This document shows positions 1 to 12,300 of a DNA stretch of 64,000 nucleotides, piece after piece. How positions within the stretch are numbered: the first letter of the stretch is position 1; each line of letters opens with the position of its first letter. The stretch is from Ditylenchus dipsaci (taxonomy: Eukaryota > Nematoda > Chromadorea > Rhabditida > Anguinidae), in NCBI GenBank assembly GCA_004194705.1, contig SADC01001295.1, positions 475,377-539,376 of the forward strand, given 5' to 3'. The notes beneath the pieces are model-generated. The model did no database searches. It had not been told where the DNA came from and was given only the letters and a program-made list of their open reading frames with translations. A program made the translations under genes and the position numbers.

Positions 1-180
1 CTCGGTCAAGGAAGAGGGGGAGTCATGGGTTGTGGAGATGATGGCGAGGTCTTAATTAAAATAGTTGTTTTACAAACATATCTTATAGACTAAGCACAAA
101 TTTTTGGTACTATCCCACTTTCTGTTGCCAAAATATGCCTTGCCCTCCCCCCTCGGGAGGGCAAAATGACCAAGAAGATG

Positions 181-346
181 ATTTTTGAAAATCTGAGTGT
201 TGAGATATGGCCTTTTGGAAAAAATCAATTTCTTGAAAAAATGACCAAAATGAAAGCTTTTTCCAATTTTCGGATTTCGGTTATTTTTTCAAGAAATTGA
301 TTTTTTTCAAAAGGCCATATCTCAACACTCAGATTTTCAAAAATCA
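181..346. repeat. Short hairpin MITE-like inverted repeat
   Basis: Two near-perfect inverted arms of about 65 bp (around 181-245 and 280-346) carry the words TTTTTGAAAATCTGAGTG and its complement and enclose about 35 bp. No coding potential is seen. This looks like a small non-autonomous foldback; its family is unknown. Confidence 0.7.
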
Positions 347-1523
347 TTCTGTAATATGTGTTTTGTAGCTCTTGAGCTGCGCTACAACGAGATGATAAAA
401 TTTTGCAGTGACGCTCAAAATTCAATGAAACATTTGACCAGTTAAAGTGATAAAATTGTTGGTAACCTTCTCAAAATGACCAGACAAGTGTTTGGAGCCA
501 AATGGTGACTTATCGTATTGAAATTAATTTGATTGAGCAAAAAATTAATAATTACATCGTTAAATTTTAATTTAAAAAGTGAGCTCAAAAGTTGTCCGGG
601 AACTTTTGTTACACCAGGTATATAGAGATAGTGGACAGGGGGACCAAGCCATTTTTCAAGAAAAATAACAGGGGGAACCAAGGTATATTTGGTAACAGAT
701 AGTGGGATGGAACCAAATTTCTTTAGTACAGTGAGTCTTGATATGAAACGCCCTGAATGAGAGCTCTAAATGATGCTCTCGAAGGGTAGTCCTAAATCGA
801 TGGGGACCTGTACATCATTATATCTGTTCAGTTTTTAAATCGCGCAAAACGAAAAATTTGTATCTTTTATAGAACACAACAGAGTAAAAAGACAGTTTTT
901 AGCTATTTTGACAAATGTTTAGCTATTTTGACAAACACTTGATCCTTTTTCGACTATTGTGTTAAATTTTGCGCTAGCCTTTTTTTACTCTCTTCTAAAC
1001 CGATCTAGATAGCTCACACAAATTCAGTAGAAGATCTAATAAACTGGCTGCTGGGTCTTTTAAATTTTATATTACAATCAACTCACGTTATAACAAAATT
1101 AATGAAATCAGAAAGCCTTGATTATAAAAATAGTAAATTACACTCACTAAGCTGGCTTGACTAGAATCAATTTCGATGTAATGAGACTTGACTGTATACT
1201 TTAATTTGATTCAATAACAGGGATGGGTTTGAAAATTTACAAAAAAGTTTATTCTGTTATTTTTAAATAACAAGTCATTTTATTCAGTACTGATTGCCAT
1301 CTTTAAGAGAGAAAAATGATAATTTTACTGAATTTTTTAAAAAATAAAAAATGTTTTGGGTGTTGAAAAAAGTACAAATCTTTTTGAAATACCCTGTCTC
1401 TTCCTTGTCATGACAATTCCAAAGGTTTGAATGCGTGCAGGACCACACTGATTTTGCCAATAATCTTTTTGAATAATTTTTTTATTTGCATTTTAAATTT
1501 TAAACTATATGTTGAATTTTATA
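347..1523. other. AT-rich intergenic DNA with repeat debris
   Basis: No supported gene. Around 600-710 lies a copy of a dispersed motif that includes CAGGGGGACCAAGC and AACAGGGGGAACCAAGG; similar words recur at 44.5, 50.6 and 22.1 kb. The first 54 bases, read on the minus strand, begin after a possible acceptor and could be a further exon of the gene at 2059-3185, but the evidence is weak. Confidence 0.5.
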
Positions 1524-1757
1524 TACCGTATTTCCTCTAATTAGCCCACATGTGGGTTTATTTTCCAGCCCCCGAAAATCTGAATAATTAAAGGTCATCT
1601 CGAGATTTTCGGTAAACCAAGATCTAAAAAGTGCAATCTGTAGAGCTCGTGGGAGTTAAGAAAATGCATTTATCAGCTCTGCGAAAAAAATTCTGAGTTA
1701 AGATATAGGTCTTCAAAGTTTATTGAAGGGTGCGGGCTAATTACATGAAATACGATA
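1524..1757. mobile_element. pogo-type MITE with TACCGTATTT ends
   Basis: The left end reads TACCGTATTTCCTCTAATTA and the right end is its imperfect complement, ending AAATACGATA. A TA is present at both borders. Many copies occur in this window, and two longer relatives (26989-28062 and 58038-58824) hold pogo transposase remains. The interior shares GAGCTCGTGGGAGTTAAGAA with the copies at 25481 and 54590. Confidence 0.8.
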
Positions 1758-2058
1758 ATTCACATTATGACAGTGATGATAGTGGAGCAGTGGAAGTCGG
1801 ATAACTATTCCCAACTGGCATTGTCAAGCAACGTTGTGCTTGACTAGTAATTTTTTTTTATATTTTGAACAAATTTACAAATATATTTTCTAACCGATGA
1901 ATGAAAATAAAAAATAATTCGGGAACATGATTGACAAAACCATTGTGGTTCATCGCGCATTTAAACCTTTGTAATTGCCATGATAAGGAAGAGAAAGGGT
2001 TCTTTAAAAACTACAATTGCCATTCCTGTTCATTAATTAATTTATAAAACACGCCTAC

Positions 2059-3185
2059 CTGTTCAACTAATACTGTGCTTTTCTCGAATTGTTCACAGTC
2101 CACCGCATATTCTTCTTCTTCTTGTTGTTGTGGGTAGGGATGGTGCAAATTGCTGACATATTCTTCCTGCTGATGCTCCTCTATAGTTGAGCTGTCTACC
2201 ACAGCTACCTGTTTAATGATCTCTGTGTGCCCCTCGTCCCCTTGGTCATTCACAAACACCGTTGTTGTCTCAATAGTAGTCACAACCGCTTCAGGATGAC
2301 TTATCTCAGCATTTACTACTGGTGATTCATTGTTATGTTGTTGCTTTAAAAAATTCTTTGTGTTTTTAAGTGATGAAGCAGGTATTTTTACATGTATGCG
2401 ACCTGTATAATTATTAAAGTAATGACTTATTCACATTAGCTGCAGTTGGAATAATGATTGTTCATAATAAAATTTTACTTCAACTCTAATTGTGATAGTT
2501 TTGAAGCGGCTGAATTTTTTGATACGAATTTTTTTTTATTGTTATCATATTTTGCTAAAAATAAACACTTCTGCGACAGTTGAAGAGAAAAAGCGTTATA
2601 TTTGGAGATTGAGTAAAAGTCGATGTAAAAACGTTCAGCCTAACCATTTACTCCAACTCCAGTTATTGTGAGCAAGCCATAAGACGTCGGTTAATTTCGT
2701 TATTTGCCAAGCTTTTACAGCGACCTGATAACTAAAAAAAATAAATAGCTCTGGAAATAATTTTTCGGGGTACTGAAATCCCTAACAAAAACAAATACAC
2801 CAAATACCTTTTCTTCGATCTCTCGCACACTTTCCGACTCAACCACACTGACATCCACTCCACTATCATCCGTAATAGCAGCAGCTGGAGTGGCTGGGAT
2901 CACTGACACCAGAACTTTAGAATTCTCATTTGGAATGGTAGGGGCGATCTCTATAGGAGTGGTGGGCATGGAAACTACTCTCTCGGTGGTCTCCTGTTGC
3001 ACAGTTGACAGGGGTGGAGATGGCAGGGGACTGGCTGGAATATTGTCATTGTCCACAGGTCGGATGAGCACTGAGGTGGGTTGGCCAGGGGCTGGAGTGT
3101 CGGTATTGTAGGCTATCTCACCATCAGCAGTCACATTCCTGGTGGCACTGCTCTCATCCAATCGATATGACTGTTTTTGACCCAT
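2059..3185 (-). CDS. Unassigned protein with MGQKQS N-terminus (two exons, partial)
   Basis: Exon 1 spans 3185 to 2801 and exon 2 spans 2402 to 2059. I chose a donor after TTTG at 2801 and an acceptor after ATACAG; both are phase 1 and the join reads KVFGRIHVKIPASS. The protein starts MGQKQS, a plausible N-myristoylation signal (inference). It continues with a low-complexity Pro/Ser/Thr/Glu-rich region containing PASPLPSPPL and an acidic Gln/Glu run. Exon 2 ends at GTTGAACAG before GTAGGC, so the gene goes on towards lower coordinates and probably off the window. No domain is recognised. It could be a membrane-tethered scaffold, but the sequence does not show it. The reading frame and splice sites look real; the function is unknown. 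Confidence 0.55.
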
Positions 3186-3547
3186 TTTCTTTTAGATTTG
3201 TAGCAGCTGCAAGTTGGGGAAATATAATAATGAAGCAGTTTCTAAACTGGGACAAAACAGAAAAATATGGGCCAGATGCTGGGTTAGTGGTGTGGAGTGT
3301 GGAAAAATATATTTTGTTTGCTTGTGTGGTTGAAAGGGAAGAATGGGCAGTAGGATGGATGGGAAAGTATTTTTGCTCGTGACTCATTAAATAAATCAAT
3401 TTGTTTTGCTGCAGATTAGACAATTATTAATTGAGGAAGTGGTTGAGAAAAAACTTTGAAGACTGAAAACAGTATATACTTTTAGTAATCACTGTCTGTT
3501 TTTTGAAAAGATAACTAATAGAAAGAGCGGGAGCGAAGTTTTTAAAA

Positions 3548-3770
3548 AGGCATGCCCGTGCTCGACAGGGAGAAAAGTCGGGGACCAGCACTTTTTTCCT
3601 TTCTCTATCAAGCATTCAGTTCTCATCCAGATTTTTCAAGTTTTCTGCTTAGTTTTTAAAAGTAGTATAGAGTCATCAATATAAGATTTGATGCAGAACG
3701 GGTGAAAAGTTGAAGGATTCAAAAAAAATTGCTGGTCCCCGCCTTAACTTTTTGAAACGCACGGGCATTC
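3548..3770. repeat. Dispersed repeat with GGCATGCCCGTG ends
   Basis: A segment bounded by GGCATGCCCGTG and CACGGGCATTCG encloses two facing GGGACCAGCA/TGCTGGTCCCC motifs. A second copy lies in the opposite orientation at 18835-19068, and a fragment lies near 56965-57020. No coding capacity is seen. Confidence 0.65.
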
Positions 3771-5491
3771 GATTTCTTTCCAAACCTAACAACTATTTTC
3801 AAATTTTTTCTATTTATTTGCTCAGGTGACCAAAAAACGTGATACCCCTGTGGGTCAAAGAATTTTTTCCAAAAAATGCTGTCCCAATCCTAAAAACATG
3901 TTTTCTATTGTTATAAGCATGTTTTATTGTGTTAGGAGTGATTCCGGGAGAAGGTCACATTCTGCACTTTAGCCATATTTTGAAAGGCGGGTACCAGGTC
4001 AATTCAAACGAGAACTATTTTAAAATAAATTTAATTGAGCCCCTTGCGTGGAATAAGTAATCAAAAACACTTTGATCGTTTAATAGTATCGGTGGTCTAG
4101 TAGGATAGCGGCGGCGGACTGAGAAACTTGGTCGTAAGAAAATGAGCAAAAAGGCAGAAAGTGAAGGTCATAAGAACGCTGTGAGCCCTGTACCTACACT
4201 AGGGCACACTTTTAAGACAACTGAATGTCAACTTTTAAAGCACTAGCCTGTGGACATAGGACAGTTTGCATTGATGCAAACTGTCCACTTGCTAATGCTG
4301 TAATAATAGGAACTATTTTTTTAGTAATTTTTCTTATTCTGAGCTGCCATAGTATCCGAAATTTCCTCCGCAATCCGAATTACTAAACAGAATTTTAAAA
4401 AAAAGCTTGGTTATTGAGATATAAACTAGAGTTGTAGAAATTCCCGGAAATATAGAAAACCCGGGAATATTCCCAATGTTCCCGGGAATATTCCCGGAAA
4501 TATTCCCAGGAATATTCCCATTGTACAACCCTAATATAAACTAAAGTTTGAAAGAACAGGTAAATAGTGTCCGTTTTTCAACTTTAGCTTATACCTCAAC
4601 AACCTCGAATTTTTTCGTAACTTATGTTTAATAATTTGGGTTGTGTTGGAAATTTTCGATACCATGGCGGCTTAGAATAGAAAAAAATTTACTCGATAAT
4701 AGGTACTGTCATTACAACATTACCAAGTGGACAGTTCGAATCTATGCGAAAGATCCTTTTACCCTAGCCTACAGCCGAGTAGTCATTTTAACCCTCGTCC
4801 AAAACTATTGATTCGAATTGAATTGTTCAGAATTTTGCAAACACAACAAAGGCGTAGCAATTGACCAACTAATAATTTAAAAAAGCGAGTGAATATAAAT
4901 CGAATGCACAATTGCGGTTCACAAAACTAGGCAAGCAAACACACAGGCCATTTGATAAGAAAAGAATGGGGGTGTTCAAAGCAAAAAAATGAGAAATTTT
5001 CGGAGTGTTTACCAGCACCACCGCAAATTAGGATCGCAAATAGGAAAAGGAGGCAAAAATGGTATGAAAGAAAAAGGCTGCTGGCTGGCTGTAAGAGTGA
5101 ATAATAAGGAGCAGGAGGAGGCCATTCATACATGCAATCACGTAGGCACTCCGCCTATGATTTATTTTGCATTTTCCCGCCTTCTGTTCAAATTTAAATG
5201 AGCTTAGGTGGGTCTCTCATATTATCATTTCAATGGAGCACTAATTAAAAGAAAAATAAGCACTTAATAATTTTGAACGATAACATTTTCTATTGCATTT
5301 TATGATTGGATTTGAGACGCAAAAAAAAACTGCAGAATCATCCATTTTAAGGTGTTCTAGAAAAGCCTAGCAAATTTATGATTGTGGAGCCTGTCACAAA
5401 TTTAAATATTTAGGCGATGTAAGGGAGGCAGACAGATAGCATAAAAATGAGAAACAGGCCTGAGAAACAGGGCGACCCGATAGTTCAACTG
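3771..5491. other. Non-coding stretch with small inverted repeats
   Basis: No supported gene. At 4429-4532 is a roughly 100-bp element built from iterated GGGAATATTCCC words between GTTGTA and TACAAC ends. A facing pair around TTTGCATTGATGCAAACTGT lies near 4262-4284. The rest is AT-rich and unassigned. Confidence 0.5.
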
Positions 5492-5592
5492 TAGGGTTGT
5501 CGGCCGGCCAATTTTTGGCCTTTGCGGCCGACAACCGATATTTCGGCTTAGTTGGCTGAGAATTTCAGTTTTCGGCTCAGCCAACAACCTTA
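5492..5592. mobile_element. hAT-like MITE, CGGCC/GGCTCA word type
   Basis: The ends read TAGGGTTGTCGGCCGGCC and, inverted, GCTCAGCCAACAACCTTA. The flanks TTCAACTG and CTCAGCTG match at 6 of 8 positions, consistent with an old 8-bp target duplication. The short interior repeats the words GGCCG and CGGCT. Confidence 0.6.
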
Positions 5593-7770
5593 CTCAGCTG
5601 GTTAGAGCACCGACTTGCAATAAGGATGTCGAGGGATCGCATTTTGGTGAGCCTGTAAAAACCATGCGCAGCCACTGGCGTACGCTCACTAATAGCAGCA
5701 AATGGTTGGCAATTCACATGCTCTAGTGTTAGGAGAAGCTGTCTAAACTGCCTTTTCTGATCACTGACAGAGAACATGCATCCCGCAGTGGAATTCTTGA
5801 TGCTAGAGAAGGCCAACCATCGCATTTTTTCTAGGCCATTAGCATGGCGTAAATTTACTACAAGCGAGTACCATTTCGAGATTGCATCGAAGTTTTTGCG
5901 CCTGATTTATCGATAGTCGTGCTCAGGAGGTTCTAAACCGGGATTACTTCGGGGGCTGCATTTTTTTCTAATTTTGTCAATCATGTTTAAATAACTCTTC
6001 GGGGGTTGCAAGGCCAAACATTCAATTTTAGGTATGGTTTTGTTAGAAATCAAGTTAAAAAATCCGTGCAGAAGTTCAATGATTAGGAAATTTTTTTCGA
6101 ATTCCTGGCACCACCCTTATTGGGCATGCTCTTTTAAACGACGAAAAAGCATTTTTTCTCTGTTTTCTCCCACCTTTCTACATAAAAAGTCAAAATTTTG
6201 TCAATAAACTTTTTCAACAAATTGGTTTTTTATATGGAAAGTGTAAAAAAACATTTTTATCGCTTACAGCATATAAAAATTATTAACAAAAACAAATTTA
6301 TCAAATTTATTAACAAAAACATACAGGCACACAACACTACTGAGATTTTGCGGACCTCTTTCTTGGTCATTCAACATGAAGCTTGCTACCAAAGACAAAT
6401 AGGCACCATCAGTTCCAAAGCCCGAATATTGAGGATAGACCACAGTCGATGCAATTACCTGCAAATAGTATGAATAAATAACACTCACTACTAAAGACTG
6501 AAGCTTTAAATGAACAGCACATGAAACACGAACACGAAGTTTTGTTTGTCGTATCTTACAATTAAAGCATGAGACACGACAAATAAAGCATTATATATAT
6601 CACATGCGCCGTGGTCATGTCACATGAGACGTGACCATAGGACATAACATAAGACTCTAAGAGGCGACCGTAAATTAATCCAGTCCAAGTACCTCATTTT
6701 ACTGCTGTCGAAATACATGGACTGGACTATAATCTATGCTTGAATCAAGAGAACTGTGGTTCACGGAATATACATGGTTGAAAAAACTTTAGCAAAAGAT
6801 GATAACCCAAATAACATTTCATCTTGCATCACAGTCATACTCAAGTATCTTGCCTTACCTATGCTTTAATTTGAGACTCAACCATGAACCACAGTTCAGT
6901 CCAAGCACTTCAAAGTATTACCATTATTGAAGCACTTGAACTGAAGCATGAATCATACTTGCGTCAAGAAGGACTTTGTTTTCAGGAAGGCTTAAATTTA
7001 AACAACTCAAATAAAAACTTGAAACTAAATCCAAGTATATATATGATTCACAAAAAAGTCTGTGCCATAAAATTATTCGAGAAAGCGAACTGCTCAACAT
7101 TCTCAAAAAAAAATTGATGAGAGACGATAGAACTCTCACTGCAAAAGACTCGATAACCACACCCTTTCAAAATTTGAATCTTAGTGTATTAGGGAAATTG
7201 GCGCCAAACAAAAAATTATCGAAAATGGTCGATTTGAGACACCTTTTTTGTTTCATGCTGCTGACCAGGTTTTTCACTTTCGGCTTCTGCATGCTTTTTG
7301 CCAAAATATTCCTCACATGAAGGGCTTTCGAATGAGCCATCACTTGCCCATAAAGCAGTTAAAATTTCAAAACCAGAACTAATTTCTGTGCAGATTTTCG
7401 AAGAAATTTCTTCGCATTGTTAATTTGATCGAAATCTTGCCAAGTTTTTTTTTCTAAATTTTGTCAAACAAAACCGGAGACTCGATAGAGGAGTAAATTT
7501 GCTGCGTGTTGGTACCAAGGACGTATGCAAAAATGCAAATTTAGGGTGTCTAATGCAAAAGTTAGATGATAAACGCAAAAACCCCTATTTTTACTCGGAA
7601 AAATGCCAGTTGTTTGCTTAAAATGGTCTCTAGTTTTATAAACTCTGACTTTACAAAAATCGGTCTGATTATTCTTGTAGCTGAATGTCTGAGCTATCTT
7701 TTGTTGTATGAGAGGTCCTAAAAACGACGACTTTTTCAGATTTTTTGACGGAATCAAATTTGGTGTAATT
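5593..7770. other. Non-coding stretch; tRNA-like A-box motif and one doubtful exon
   Basis: CTCAGCTGGTTAGAGCACC at 5593 resembles a tRNA A box, but the following B box is degenerate and no cloverleaf closes, so it is at most a tRNA-derived relic. From 6500 to 7000 there are iterated CATGAGACACGA-type and CAAGCATGAATC-type words. Nothing else could be supported. Confidence 0.4.
6355..6470 (-). CDS. Possible isolated exon, unassigned
   Basis: On the minus strand an acceptor-like TATTTGCAG is followed by an open frame reading VIASTVVYPQYSGFGTDG and then YLSLVASFMLNDQERGP, with a possible donor at CTCA|GTAGTG. The composition looks protein-like, but no neighbouring exon joins it and no family is recognised. 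It may be chance or a gene remnant. Confidence 0.25.
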
Positions 7771-8013
7771 TTCAGGTATGATGAGGACTTGCAATCCAAG
7801 CTATCAAAGAAGCAGAGCAAAGGCAGCGAATATCGTTGGACTTGGTAAGTCTATGAGGTATTCGATTCTTAATCTCACTTATCCTCTCTTCAGCAAAGAA
7901 AACAGGAAAGATACGTCTGGGTAAGCTATTTTTCCTTGTTCTACTATTTTTGCAGATTTTTGTAGCGAAATTGGCCGAAGAGAAGGAACAGCAGTTTACC
8001 CTCTCAGTTTAGA

Positions 8014-8290
8014 TGCATCGAAGAAGACCGTGACTGGCTCAGCATTTACCAGGAAATGCCCTACTTCAATCCTACGAATGCTAGTCCTTGGCTGCTGAGA
8101 CTTGAGTTGGATCGCAAGCGAATGACGGACAAGAAGTTGAGCATGCATTTGGCTCTGCTGTGTGATGTGATGACTACGAAAGGTAAATTTTTGTTAGATT
8201 GTGTGTATCTTTGTAATAATCCACTTCCTTTATCTAGGAGATTTGATGACAATCACTCGACAAGGGATCAACAGGCAAGAAGTAGGCGCT
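8014..8290 (+). pseudogene. RNA polymerase II largest subunit (RPB1) fragment with internal deletion
   Basis: The frame from about 8014 reads [16 protein letters not shown], then [19 protein letters not shown], which is the RPB1 region after the trigger-loop part. At 8145/8146 it jumps in frame to [13 protein letters not shown], and after a 55-bp intron (8183-8237, GTAAAT...TCTAG) to [17 protein letters not shown]. In RPB1 these blocks are normally separated by roughly 200 residues. The copy therefore keeps an intron but has lost an internal piece, so it is a DNA-level duplicate and not a processed copy. A stop follows shortly. Exon-like segments at 7771-7931 upstream stay open when joined, but I cannot assign them. 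Confidence 0.8.
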
Positions 8291-8377
8291 TGGTCAATTA
8301 ACTAAAGTCGGAACCGACTGTTTCGATCTGGTGGGTCTTTTTGCGAGTGTAGTGTAGTAACTTAATCTCTTTCTCAG

Positions 8378-8563
8378 GTTAATGATCTGTTCGACCGCTT
8401 GTTGCATGGATCCGCCCACCTGGTCAAGTATGGCAGGACTCGTACGCTTTCTTCTCGCGAAATCCAGACCTCCGTTCGTCTCGTCATGCCTGGAGAGCTG
8501 GCCAAGCACGCTATCTCGGAGGGAAGCAAGGCTATGTCCAAGTACAGCGGTTCGTTTACTTGA
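8378..8563 (+). pseudogene. Histone H2B C-terminal half (single exon)
   Basis: After an acceptor (TTTCTCAG at 8370-8377) the frame reads [16 protein letters not shown], then [20 protein letters not shown] and [16 protein letters not shown], and ends at TGA. These are the H2B alpha-2 to alpha-C segments. The N-terminal tail and alpha-1 are not found upstream; the RPB1 fragment sits there in an incompatible phase. Known H2B genes are mostly intronless, so an acceptor exactly before VND suggests a variant gene or a captured exon. Divergent positions such as LLHGSAHLV support either a divergent variant or decay. I call it a gene fragment. Confidence 0.75.
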
Positions 8564-9346
8564 GCCCAAAATTGCTGACCAGCCATCACCTTCTTTAAAA
8601 ATCGTCCGTTACCATCTTATGTTGTTCCCACATTTGTTCTTTTCTGACATAAAAATCTCTGCTTGAACTTTCTTTTTCGAATAGAGCGATGTTGATTTAG
8701 GATGTGGTGAATTGGCTTGAATAATTTGCCCGACAAAATTTTCACGGCACTTTTAGTATATTTATGGACATGATGCATAACTAGTTGTGGGATGCCAGAA
8801 TATTATTTCCGGAACTCATGTTACGGACAAACAAGATTTTGAAAAAGGCATAAGATGTAATTTCTAAACAAAAGATCTTTTGGAGTAAAGACCGTGTGCT
8901 TTTTGCAAAAACAGTTCATTTTGGTGAAGAAAAGACAAAAAATTTAAAAAGGCGCATAAAAACGCCAATTTAATTCTTGGCGTTTTGTTTAAGTTGAACT
9001 ACAAGGAAATTCAAATTTTGAAAGGCTGTGGGATATTGTGGCCCGGAGATATTGTGTCCGTGTCCGTTAGCGGTCACGCTCCAATAAAACGCTCCAATAA
9101 AAGCCTACATAAATCACAAAACTTCAAGCCGACCAAGGTTTTACTAAATAAGAAGCGAAAAAAATGACAGTACGCCACTTCAGCCTAAATGGAATGAAAT
9201 GGAGAATTTTACCGTAGCCCAGTTTTTATAAACCATGACGCGCACCCTTGATTTTAATGTTTTCAGAAAATTTTGTGTGTTCCGTGTCAGTTATAAAGCA
9301 ATAGTTATCAACAACAGCATTCAATCAAACCTGCTATTACCAGGAG
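8564..9346. other. Gap before the bestrophin gene
   Basis: No supported gene, and no named repeat was resolved. The sequence is AT-rich; the 5' untranslated region and promoter of the bestrophin gene should lie here, but no clear TATA box or initiator could be singled out. Confidence 0.4.
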
Positions 9347-12300
9347 ATGACTGTGGGATACATGAAAGAAGTTCGTTCAATTGTACCGGGATTTGTAACA
9401 TCAAAATCATCATTGTTTCAGGTGGCCACTGTGACCCCGTTTACGTTTTGTCGTCTCCTTGCTAGATGGCGTGGAAGTATATGGCGAAGCATCCGAAGAG
9501 AATTCATGATATGGTTGTTTTTGTATTATCTCATCAGGTTCGTTGTTTCTATCTTCACTAAGGAGTTTGCTTTCAACAAACATATTCAGCCTTATCTACC
9601 GTATCGCTCTCTTCCGCACTTCCTATGGTGAAAGCTTCGAAAAGGCCATAGTTATTATCGATCACTACTTGAATGAATACGGATCAAAGCTTAATTTCGT
9701 TGCCGCCTTTTATATGAGTTATGTCGGAGCTAGGTCAATTTGGTAAACAACACAACTGTTGGAAATAGTGAAAATTTTCAGATGGTGGGTCTTGTTTCTG
9801 CAAGTTCCTGGCCTGATACCCTGTGCATGCTTATTTCTGCTTTGATGAAGGGGAGGGGTCCGTCTTTAGCTGTAAGTTTCCTTCAAATGTTTTCAAATAT
9901 CAGTATTAATGTTGTTACCGTATTTTCTCTAATAATGACCCCCTCTCTAATGATGACCCCCTCCCTTATTTTTGACTAGGATTTCAGAGTTAGGGCCATT
10001 TTTGATTGACAATATCGGAATTTTTGAGGGGTTGAAAAATAATGACCCCGGGGTCATTATGAAAGAAAATACGGTAGGTTGCAAAAAAAATTAAATTTTG
10101 TCAGGGCGAAAATGTTTTTATGTGTGATTTCGACTTAAAATCGTGGTACGCTTATTGCTTCATTATGGATATTAAAGAATCTGAAAAATTCGTCCTGCAT
10201 GCGGAGTATTGGGTATATATAGAACCAATCGGAAGAATTTTAACATTCATTATATAAAGTGGCGACTTTCTCGGTTATTTGTCTGACGCTTTTTTGGAGG
10301 TCTCACCCAAAAATAAGTATTGGTGTAGTGCAGGCCTCAGGCTTAACAGATCTAAAAGATTTAACTGTGTCCAAATGTTGAGTGAAACGTACTGATCGGA
10401 AGATTTTGAATCAAGCTACAGTCGAGTCTCGTTATAGCATACCGCTCCCCCATATCTCCACATAGCGTACCCCGCGATATAACGTACCAATGGGTTAGTC
10501 CGTTCAATAATAAGCTCCATCAAATTAATCCCCGATATTATGTACCCCTACGGTCGTTCCCTAGGGGCACGTTATTACTCGACTGTATTATGACTTTTTA
10601 TTTTCAGGAAAAAGAGCGCCAAATAAGAATGACCATCTGCAAATACTGGAATTTGTCCTTCGTGATTCTATTGCGCGAAATCAGTGTGCCAACAAAGAAA
10701 AAGTTTCCTACGATGCAAGATCTTGTATCGCTACTCAATTGACTCTCGAACTTACAGGATAGATTATTTTCAGTGTCCAGATTTAGCCACTCTCGAACAA
10801 GTTCGACTTTTAAGCCAGGCAGAAATCAAACTAGATGAAGGAGAAGTAAGAACCGGCTACAGGAAATCATGCGTTTACTTTCTACCACTGTGCTGGATGC
10901 AGGACTTAATTAAGAAGTCTGCTGATGATGGAAATTTCCTGAAAATCCACTTGCCAGCTATCTATGAGGTGGGCGTGTACAATTTGTAGCGATTCTAGAC
11001 AGGAGGAATGCCAATATGTTTTAGGAAATTGCTCACACTCGTCAAGTAATGCTCAGTCTGTTGACCCAGAATTCCATCTTTGAGCTGCCAGCTTTGTTCA
11101 CGCAAGTTGCTTTGGTTGCCCCTTTTGTCTATTTCATGGTGTGTCTGGTTGGAAAGCAGTATATTGTCGATCCGCAGAGAGTGGGTGTATTTTTTTTTAT
11201 GGAAATGCAATTCCAGTGTGCAGGGTGACATGAAAATTTCTGCCATTTTTGGGTCGTTTCTCAACCACCCTTCAGCGAACAGCTTTTGTGATCAATTCAT
11301 CTCGCCAGTTTGTCTTCAAGTTGGCCTATGAAAAGCTCGTTTGCCTTGGTCCCCCTGTCGATTTTTTATATGATCATTTAATTTGATCATTAAGATGATT
11401 TTTGAAGGACCATGGTTTTTACGCGCAGTGGCATGTGCAAAATTTGAATTGGCGGGGGACACTTCTCTTTCGTCTATCAGTGTACGCTTTTCTGAATTCT
11501 ATGCTCTGTTGTGAATTTCATTCGAAACGACTCCAAAGAGTACACTGATATACGAAAGGGAAGTGTCCCTCGCCAATTCAAATTTTGCACCTGCCACTGC
11601 GCGCAAGAACATGGTCCTTTAATGATCACATTAAAAAACGACAGTGGACCAAGGCGAAATTCGCACCGGATTTCTCCATTAGTGCCAAGGTCTAAACTAA
11701 AATATATAATGCCGGCGCACATCAATTTTAATTCATTATAAAACACCGTTTGTTTAAAAGTAATTTTTTTAGAAACGGCAGTAGTGTGTCATATACTCCC
11801 CTCCCCCCTATAGAGCCCTTGTGTTGTATACCAACACGCCTCCCCAATAATTAGGCGTATGCCTTAGGGTTAGGCTGAAGGCTCGGCCATTACTAATAGG
11901 GCAAAACTTTTTTATGTCACAGATTTCAAATATCACAGATTTACTTTTTTGTCCCAGATTCCCTTTTTTCTGTCACAGATTCACTTTTTTGACACAGATT
12001 TCCTCATTTTTGTTACAGATTTAGCTAATGCACTCTCGGAATTGCTTAAATTTCATTCCTCATCAAAGCCTAAAAAACAATTTCGCAATTTGCAGTGTCG
12101 CAATTTGATTTCGGTGCAATTTGCAGTGAAAAATTTAAAAAATTATTGCAAAAATTTTTGCAAGAAAATTAATTTTTGGCCAAAATGTTCAAAATATGGT
12201 AGAAACATCTTAGAAAAAATACTAGGCCTTGATGAGGAAAAAATTTTCATCAATTTTGAAAGTGCTCGATCCCTATGTGGTTATAGCTGAATCTGTGATA

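Noticed and set aside
2890..3111. Plus-strand frame of 73 residues
   Set aside because: It is the antisense of the first exon of the minus-strand gene 2059-3185.
5577..5825. 82-residue minus-strand frame
   Set aside because: It runs into the 5492-5592 MITE and a tRNA-like relic; no family match and no supporting splice sites.
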